Of a stretch of 64,000 bases of DNA, positions 58,653 to 64,000 are shown piece after piece. A model generated the notes under the pieces. It was given only the letters and a program-made list of their open reading frames with translations. It searched no databases and was not told the DNA's origin. Both the position numbers and the translations under genes were made by a program. The stretch comes from Aliikangiella sp. G2MR2-5 (GTDB lineage Bacteria > Pseudomonadota > Gammaproteobacteria > Enterobacterales > Kangiellaceae): assembly GCF_015687155.1 (NCBI RefSeq), contig NZ_JADPQF010000001.1, forward strand, positions 1,550,001 through 1,614,000. Direction: 5' to 3'. The first letter of the stretch is position 1. The number at the start of each line of letters is the position of its first letter.

Positions 58653-59948
58653 ATGAGTTCACCTATCTGGCAAAAACAAAAGCAAGCAAAAATTGATCAA
58701 TCAATAATGAATTATATGGCTGGAGAAGACTGCCTTCTTGACAAGCATCTTATTCAATATGACATTCAGGCCAGCATAGCCCATGTGCAAGGGCTGGCAT
58801 CAATCAATATCGTTACCGAGCAAGAAGCTAAAAATCTAGTTAAAAATCTTAATGAACTTTGCACAGCCCTTAAAAACAAACAGTTTCAACTGGATTCACG
58901 CTTTGAAGATGGACATTCTGCAATTGAATTCTATCTGACCGAAAAACTTGGTGATCTCGGTAAAAAGGTTCACACAGGACGTTCGAGAAATGACCAGGTG
59001 CTGGTCGCCACTCGTCTATATATGAAAGACGCTATAAAGCAAGCTCTTGAATTAGCCAACGAGACAATTGAAACCTTGCTTGTTCAAGCCAAGGAAACAC
59101 AAACTATACCTATGCCTGGTTACACCCACATGCAGCGCGCAGTTCCCTCTTCCTGTGGGATGTGGTTTACCGCTTTTGCTGAATCCATGCTAGACAACAA
59201 AATACCTTTAAAATCATCATTAGAGCTGATCGACGCGAACCCTTTGGGGACAGCTGCTGGCTATGGTGTTAACTTGAATTTGAATCGTCAACTAACTACT
59301 GAAAAACTCGGGTTTTCCAGAATTCAAGTCAATCCTATTTATGCGCAAAATAGCCGTGGAAAACTCGAACTCAATCTACTCAGTGCTTTATCAAATTGCT
59401 TACTCGATATAAGGAGATACTGCTGGGATTTATCACTATTTATGACGCAAGAATTTAACATGGTTTCTCTTCCAGATGAAATGACAACCGGAAGTTCGAT
59501 CATGCCCAACAAGCGCAACCCGGATCTTGTAGAACTGATGAGAGCAGCTTACTCAATAGTGCAAGCTGCCAAGGTCGAGTTAGAATCAGTTCTTTCGCTT
59601 CCTTCAGGTTATCAACGAGATCTGCAACTGACCAAATCACCACTTATCCGTGGAGTCAATAAATCGTTGGAGACTATGAAGCTATTTCCTCAGCTTGTTC
59701 GAGCAACAAGGTTTAATGAAAGTAAACTACGCGAAGCCATTGATGCGCCTATGTACGCCACAGACCTGGCAACACAAATGGCAGCTGAAGGCGTCCCTTT
59801 CAGAGAAGCCTACAAACAGACCGCAAATCATTATGAGCAATTAGAAAGAGCAAGTCCGGAAGAAAGCCTTGCTAAAAGAATATCTCTGGGCGGCTCAGCT
59901 AATTTAGGTCTAAACATCATTGAAGAGCGGTTTAGAAGTATTGAGTAG
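58653..59948 (+). CDS. argH: argininosuccinate lyase
   Basis: 431 residues. The family signature 'GSSIMPNKRNPDLVELMR' holds the catalytic Ser loop. Other marks: 'DGHSAIEFYLTEKLG', 'HTGRSRNDQVLVATRLYMKD' and 'PGYTHMQRAVPSSCGMW'. It cleaves argininosuccinate to arginine and fumarate. Xanthomonad-type ArgH sequences begin with 'WQKxxxxxDxxIMxYMAGED' as here. Ten bp after argC, it is the last gene of the operon; a hairpin follows. Confidence 0.95.
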   Translation: MSSPIWQKQKQAKIDQSIMNYMAGEDCLLDKHLIQYDIQASIAHVQGLASINIVTEQEAKNLVKNLNELCTALKNKQFQLDSRFEDGHSAIEFYLTEKLGDLGKKVHTGRSRNDQVLVATRLYMKDAIKQALELANETIETLLVQAKETQTIPMPGYTHMQRAVPSSCGMWFTAFAESMLDNKIPLKSSLELIDANPLGTAAGYGVNLNLNRQLTTEKLGFSRIQVNPIYAQNSRGKLELNLLSALSNCLLDIRRYCWDLSLFMTQEFNMVSLPDEMTTGSSIMPNKRNPDLVELMRAAYSIVQAAKVELESVLSLPSGYQRDLQLTKSPLIRGVNKSLETMKLFPQLVRATRFNESKLREAIDAPMYATDLATQMAAEGVPFREAYKQTANHYEQLERASPEESLAKRISLGGSANLGLNIIEERFRSIE

Positions 59949-59966
59949 ACGAATACCTTAGCAGCA

Positions 59967-60005
59967 TATGACCAGACTATTTCAAAATGAAATAATCTGG
60001 TCATA
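59967..60005 (+). terminator. 3' hairpin of the arginine operon
   Basis: Stem TATGACCAGA/TCTGGTCATA with an inner TATTTCA/TGAAATA stem separated by a C-A mismatch and an AAA loop. AT-rich sequence follows, without a long T-run. It lies 19 bp after the argH stop. Confidence 0.65.
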
Positions 60006-60073
60006 ATTTATTAACATATTTAGATTAATTTTTTCCTGCTTGCTAATCTTCTTTCCGTAGCGTCAACCTTTTA

Positions 60074-60110
60074 TAAAGACCATGAAATCTCAGAAAAGCT
60101 ATGGTCTTTA
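60074..60110. repeat. inverted repeat in the argH-lipoprotein gap
   Basis: Perfect 10-bp arms TAAAGACCAT/ATGGTCTTTA with a 17-base loop. It could be a second terminator or an operator; no ORF spans it. The rest of the gap 60111-60367 is AT-rich with nothing recognised apart from the AAGGAG ribosome-binding site of the next gene. Confidence 0.5.
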
Positions 60111-60367
60111 TCTCACAGAAAAATGCAACATAGTCTTCGACGAGTTTAAGTATTTTTTCTACATCAATTATCTATTTTAAAAACTAGAATCTTCTCCAGA
60201 TTAACAAGACAAATATCTGAAAAAAATTAAAAATCATTACACAGAAAAGGATTCGTCATAGTTGTTTGGCGAAGCGCTTATGATTTATTTCGTAGCGTGT
60301 TTAGTGCTCATAGTTCCCTCTATGGGCTTAAAAATAAAATGGAAATTTTCCACAAGGAGAGACAGTA

Positions 60368-61573
60368 ATGAAATTATCAAGGAAACTCTATTTGTTTCTT
60401 ATCGTTTTAGCCACATTTATTGCAGGTGGCTGTACCGTTGGTGTTCAAGATGGAATGCGAGTCAACAATACCGGCAGCACAGTCAAACCGACAGGCTATG
60501 TAACAAAAGCTCCTGTTTCAGGGGATATGGTAAGAATACAGGCAAGGAATGCCTCAACCGGAGGCTGGGTGACGTTAAAAAGCAACATTAGTATCAGTGC
60601 ATCAAAAAGCTGGACAACAAAAGATGGTACAGACTTGTTCTTCTGGGATGCAGGCAATATGACGATTCCAGCAGCCTACTGGTATTCTGGCACTGGCGGT
60701 AACTACGCACGATTAAGGGCCCAGTGGCTTAGCAACGGTTCATGGTATAACACACTGGTATCGCGAAAAGATTGGCTAACTTGCTTTACCGAAAACTACA
60801 ACAATGAAGGTAACACGCTAAACTATATGCTGGACAATTGTTTCTCTCATCGTGGAGAAGCCTATATCTATACCGCTAACTATCGAGAAGGGGCAGCCAG
60901 TTGTCCTACGCCATCAGCAACACTTGCAAAAACTCATGAGCACTACATGATGCACCAGATCCCGTCTTGCGCGCGCACGATTATTAGTGATCATATGCGA
61001 GAAAAAATTGACGAAAACATGATCTTGCTGCATTACGAAATCAACCACAACTCCGCTAATGCTGACTCAAAAAATCAACTTGGCAACGATACCTCCAACA
61101 CCTGTGGCCGTCAGCCTGGAAATAATGGCATGTGTGAACTAGGCGGATTTTTTGGTGGACATGAACGCTATATTCGTCGTATGGAAAGACATGTAATGGT
61201 TTACGACTACCCATGGATGCCTGTCGGCAAGATTCCAGCCTGGAATGGAAGTACCTGGATCCCGACTCAGTTTCAGAATGCAGAAGTCTCTCCAAATGGT
61301 AGCTGTAACAGCTGGACCTGTAATGGCTGGCGCTCAGACGCGATCACGGACTCAACACCGAATGCATCCAAACCAAGCCAGATTTCTCCAACAAACGTTT
61401 GTAACTACGCAACCGTTGACGACGTTGCAGCAGCTTCGAATGGCTGGCACGGTAACGGTCATGTTTTGACTGGTGGTCACTTCGGCACTTTCGACTCTCC
61501 GGCAAACCCACTGTTTTTCACATGGCATAACGCAATAAATGATGTCTGGTTAGACTATAAGGCTTGTCCCTGA
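60368..61573 (+). CDS. lipoprotein with a tyrosinase-like copper-site region
   Basis: 401 residues, starting after AAGGAGAGACAGTA. The lipobox 'FIAGGC' (Cys22) predicts a lipoprotein. The C-terminal third reads 'WHGNGHVLTGGHFGTF', 'SPANPLFFTWHNAINDVWLD', resembling the CuB region of tyrosinases and hemocyanins (HxxxH ... DPxFxxHHxxxDxxW), with some changes. An earlier 'THEHYMMHQIPSC' and 'GGHERYIRRMERH' may provide CuA histidines. Cys residues are numerous, so disulfides are likely. Function is inferred: an envelope copper oxidase or a catalytically altered relative. Confidence 0.68.
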   Translation: MKLSRKLYLFLIVLATFIAGGCTVGVQDGMRVNNTGSTVKPTGYVTKAPVSGDMVRIQARNASTGGWVTLKSNISISASKSWTTKDGTDLFFWDAGNMTIPAAYWYSGTGGNYARLRAQWLSNGSWYNTLVSRKDWLTCFTENYNNEGNTLNYMLDNCFSHRGEAYIYTANYREGAASCPTPSATLAKTHEHYMMHQIPSCARTIISDHMREKIDENMILLHYEINHNSANADSKNQLGNDTSNTCGRQPGNNGMCELGGFFGGHERYIRRMERHVMVYDYPWMPVGKIPAWNGSTWIPTQFQNAEVSPNGSCNSWTCNGWRSDAITDSTPNASKPSQISPTNVCNYATVDDVAAASNGWHGNGHVLTGGHFGTFDSPANPLFFTWHNAINDVWLDYKACP

Positions 61574-61590
61574 TTAAACAGGTTTTAGTC

Positions 61591-61624
61591 GGAAGGACTT
61601 GTATTATAACAGGCAGGTCCTTCC
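61591..61624 (+). terminator. terminator after the tyrosinase-like gene
   Basis: 11-bp stem GGAAGGACTTG/CAGGTCCTTCC with one G-U pair, 12-base loop, followed by TTTGACTTT. It lies 18 bp after the stop. Confidence 0.7.
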
Positions 61625-61723
61625 TTTGACTTTAGGTTTTATCTTGATGAGAGCTAATCCGAAATTTCGTTTCTAATAGATCAGATAAAGTACTAGTTGC
61701 TCATTCACAACAAGGAGAAAACA

Positions 61724-62404
61724 ATGAAACAATGGATAGTTTTTCTTGCCGCAAGTTTTGCTACCGTCTTACTATTTTTAAGCCTGCAAGTTACTGACAA
61801 AAATAAAAGCTTGATTGGCGTTTCTAAAGCAACCGTTTCCGAAAAGGTAGCAACGCTCTCAAATAAAAAACAGTTGCCGGAAGCTAATCTGGCTAAAGGC
61901 ATTTTGCCTCCTCTAAAGCAGTCAGATTCAAATTCTGGAATTACATTTAAAAAAGAGAAAAAAATTGACGTGGAAGACACTCCGGCTACCCAGGACGAAA
62001 TAATGGCGAGCTATATTAATTCAGGTAATCCTGAGCTAGTCCGTCAAAAATATGCAGAAAGAAGAGTCGCCAGAGCTGAGTTACTCATTCGGAAAATGGA
62101 TGAGGAAAATCAAAACCCTGCCTGGGCAGATGAGCTAACAAGAAAATATAATGCAATGAGTCAGATGCTTCCTGGTATAAAGCCACTTGAACTAGAATCA
62201 ACCGACTGTCGAGAAAGTATTTGTGCACTCAATCTATCCTACCATTCAGTTAATGACTATAAAAAGCTGGAACCATTTATCCTTAATGCCGGCAGTATAC
62301 TCGGTAGTGATAGCTTTGTTCACTACGATGCAACGCCTAACTCTGCGGTGCTTTACCTGTCGAGGGCTGATGCATCACTACCACAGCTAGAATTTGAGGA
62401 CTAG
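61724..62404 (+). CDS. hypothetical membrane-anchored or secreted protein with a Cys pair
   Basis: 226 residues from ATG 61724 (AAGGAGAAAACA upstream, better than 61697). An N-terminal membrane segment (about 5-22) is followed by a low-complexity linker and a C-terminal domain with 'ESTDCRESICALNLSY'. The C-x5-C pattern in a 'DCRxxxCxxxx' context is common in secreted gammaproteobacterial hypothetical proteins and probably forms a disulfide. No function recognised. It follows the tyrosinase-like gene after a terminator. Confidence 0.7.
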   Translation: MKQWIVFLAASFATVLLFLSLQVTDKNKSLIGVSKATVSEKVATLSNKKQLPEANLAKGILPPLKQSDSNSGITFKKEKKIDVEDTPATQDEIMASYINSGNPELVRQKYAERRVARAELLIRKMDEENQNPAWADELTRKYNAMSQMLPGIKPLELESTDCRESICALNLSYHSVNDYKKLEPFILNAGSILGSDSFVHYDATPNSAVLYLSRADASLPQLEFED

Positions 62405-62542
62405 TTGGCGTTGTTTCAATTAAATGCCCTCTTTTTTCGATTGAGGGCCACTTACTCATTACAAACTGTTGCATTGGAACATTATTTGAAATTATCCTAT
62501 GAGCGTATTCAAACATACAGAACAACCCAAATGGAGAAAAAT

Positions 62543-62965
62543 ATGAAAATGCTAAAATGCTCAATCGCGCTTTCGCTTATTGCCGCCACCACATCGGCGA
62601 CAATTGCTGAAGAGCTGAGCGTTAATCCGGGTCTGTGGAAAAGTACCTCAACGATTACCAATTCTTTTTCCAATCAACCAGTGACCGAGACAAAACAGGA
62701 ATGCATTAAAGAGAAAAAGTCATTTGATCCACAAGAGTTATTAAAAGAAGCACAAGGCTGTAAAATGTTAGATAATAAACTTGACGGTAAGACTGTGTCG
62801 TTCAAAATGGAATGCGATATGAACGGTGGCAAATCGTCAATCAATGGTCAGTTTACTGCCGAAGAAGAAAAAGGTAACGGCCATATGGATATGAAATTTG
62901 AAGTTCAGGGAATGTCCATGCAAATGAAACTGGACTGGGAATCAGAAAGACTTGGCGACTGCTAA
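62543..62965 (+). CDS. DUF3617 family periplasmic protein
   Basis: 140 residues from ATG 62543 (GGAGAAAAAT upstream); the frame opens further left at 62405 but the signal peptide begins 'MKMLKCSIALSLIAATTSAT'. The mature protein has 'NPGLWKSTSTITN', 'ETKQECIKEK', 'CKMLDNKLDGKTVSFKMEC', the DUF3617 pattern with conserved Cys residues. Periplasmic; function unknown in the family. Confidence 0.85.
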   Translation: MKMLKCSIALSLIAATTSATIAEELSVNPGLWKSTSTITNSFSNQPVTETKQECIKEKKSFDPQELLKEAQGCKMLDNKLDGKTVSFKMECDMNGGKSSINGQFTAEEEKGNGHMDMKFEVQGMSMQMKLDWESERLGDC

Positions 62966-63043
62966 TTTGCTTAAAAAGTTAGCTCAATTAACCTCTCACA
63001 GTTGGAGTCGCTAACAGGCGGCTCCCGACTCAAGACCTTTAAA

Positions 63044-63226
63044 CTAGTACAAGAAGACGATTAAGTAGACTTGAAATAACACCGACATTAATACAGCGAA
63101 AGGTAATGCTTTTCGCCAAAACGGTAAGCGAATGTTGTATTGCTGCCCTTTACGAGCCTGCACTTTTTTCAATTCAACCTTATTTTTCAAAGAGTTATAA
63201 TGTTTGTTTAAAGTAGAGCTGTACAT
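63044..63226 (-). CDS. hypothetical small membrane protein
   Basis: 60 residues: a basic N-terminal half ('KNKVELKKVQARKGQQ') and one C-terminal membrane segment ('ALPFAVLMSVLFQVYLIVFLY'). The start ATG lacks a clear ribosome-binding sequence. No homologue recognised. It may be a real tail-anchored protein or a chance frame. Confidence 0.35.
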   Translation of the reverse strand: MYSSTLNKHYNSLKNKVELKKVQARKGQQYNIRLPFWRKALPFAVLMSVLFQVYLIVFLY

Positions 63227-63378
63227 CTGTCTATCATTCTACCAAGGTTGAGTTGTAGTTAAAGGAAGCTAATTCTGGGTGTAATATATAGAGCTTGACT
63301 AGAAAAAAATAGTTAAATAGTTACAGAGTGAATATTTCACACTAACAAAAGAGCATTGACTGGATAAAAATATCACTC

Positions 63379-63924
63379 TCAATTAATTTGTATTTCAGCT
63401 CCCTTCAACAGATAAAAGAACGCTTCCTTTTGTTTAAACTTTAGCTCAAGATCAAGATAGGCTTTGTCGATGCTTTTTGACTTTTCCTGTAAATGATAAT
63501 ACACGGTCCAATGGTAGTAAGCAGGTTTATCTCGTCGTAGAAACTCTGTTTGAAATTTTCTAAATTCAGCCAGAGAATTTTCGTCAATACGGAACGTATA
63601 TTGATTAACGAGTCTAGTAGAGAAAACCCAGTGACTCATCTCAACCTGTTTCTCACTCGTCGGTTGCAGCTGAAAGCGGTACTCATCAACTCGACTACCA
63701 GCGTATCGAAATTGAAGAGCAAGCTGGACGTTTTTCAACTCCAGCTTCAAGGGAGAGTCCAGACTAATTCTGGCTCGAACATCTCTTCCATGTATTGAAA
63801 GTAAATCGCTATGTTCAAAATCAGAAAACCTCAAAATAGAAGTAAAGGGCATCGAACTGCAGGCGGTGAGCAGCATGCACATAGTTACCAAGAAGTACAA
63901 CCTGAATACTGACAATTCTAGCAT
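63379..63924 (-). CDS. hypothetical lipoprotein
   Basis: 181 residues from ATG 63924; the frame continues up to 63993 but the shorter start puts a normal signal peptide before the lipobox 'CMLLTACSS' (Cys22). The mature part looks all-beta ('DVRARISLDSPLKLELKNVQ', 'YRFQLQPTSEKQVEMSHW'), suggesting a beta-sandwich envelope lipoprotein. Family not recognised. It is the last recognisable gene, reading leftwards. Confidence 0.7.
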   Translation of the reverse strand: MLELSVFRLYFLVTMCMLLTACSSMPFTSILRFSDFEHSDLLSIHGRDVRARISLDSPLKLELKNVQLALQFRYAGSRVDEYRFQLQPTSEKQVEMSHWVFSTRLVNQYTFRIDENSLAEFRKFQTEFLRRDKPAYYHWTVYYHLQEKSKSIDKAYLDLELKFKQKEAFFYLLKGAEIQIN

Positions 63925-64000
63925 CCAGGTTATCTGCGGTAGATGCCTGATGCCGAATAAAATGGCAGAATTCAGAAGACCAGAGATTTTCATTTATTGA

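Noticed and set aside
60262-60591. 109-codon frame beginning MFGEALMIYF before the tyrosinase-like gene
   Set aside because: Overlaps the well-supported lipoprotein gene in another frame; composition is not protein-like after the first 30 residues.

Overview
The window is a stretch of a gammaproteobacterial chromosome, moderately AT-rich by eye. The gene complement fits a marine heterotroph near the Kangiellaceae/Oceanospirillales, though this is an inference from gene content. Three features support the class: a pabB-nudL-sdaA block and a metJ<>metB-metL-metF block in the E. coli order, MetJ-type operators, and CysB. The arginine operon is instead of the Xanthomonas type (N-acetylornithine transcarbamylase and an ArgB-ArgA fusion). 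No rRNA, tRNA, CRISPR array or prophage was seen. The only mobile element is one IS4-family insertion sequence.

Layout. 1-5.1 kb: the 5' end of an aroA-like gene, a DUF6122 membrane protein, pabB, nudL, sdaA and a small histidine-kinase-like protein. 5.2-8.8 kb: UspE and a REC-REC-PAS-GGDEF-EAL regulator. 9-17.3 kb: an accessory block with an acetolactate-synthase-like ThDP enzyme convergent with a leftward series of substrate-binding protein, sensor kinase, TonB-dependent receptor and two citrate-synthase-like proteins lacking most catalytic residues. 17.4-24.9 kb: paaG, paaY, paaZ and a 2-oxoacid dehydrogenase with fused E1 alpha/beta plus E2. 25-30 kb: MtfA, an Ap4A phosphorylase-like protein, a helical hypothetical protein and Uup. 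30-42 kb: a sulfur amino-acid block (metF, monofunctional metL, metB, metJ, cysK, cysG, cysB, metH) with tandem met boxes in the metB/metJ gap and also in front of cysB. 42.4-43.9 kb: the IS4-family element with its own inward-facing terminators. 44-52 kb: a DegQ/DegS-like protease, a second GGDEF/EAL regulator with a degenerate EAL domain, a CcmI-C-domain-like protein, a thioesterase, an SGNH hydrolase, NnrU and a HD-GYP protein with a substituted HD motif. 52.5-60 kb: the arginine operon argF'-argG-argE'-argBA-argC-argH. 60-64 kb: a tyrosinase-like lipoprotein and small secreted or membrane proteins.

The strongest finding is in front of the arginine operon. A 47-codon leader ORF at 52512-52655 carries five consecutive arginine codons. 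It is followed by a strong terminator whose left arm and loop can instead pair with a segment inside the leader, and that segment can also pair with the arginine-codon region itself. This is the 1:2 / 2:3 / 3:4 architecture of a ribosome-mediated attenuator. It predicts that this organism controls arginine synthesis by arginyl-tRNA-dependent attenuation. Other notable signals are a MetJ operator in front of cysB-metH, an in-frame hexanucleotide repeat in argG, a co-translated pair of degenerate citrate synthases tied to a TonB receptor, and several signalling proteins that keep the fold but have lost catalytic residues.
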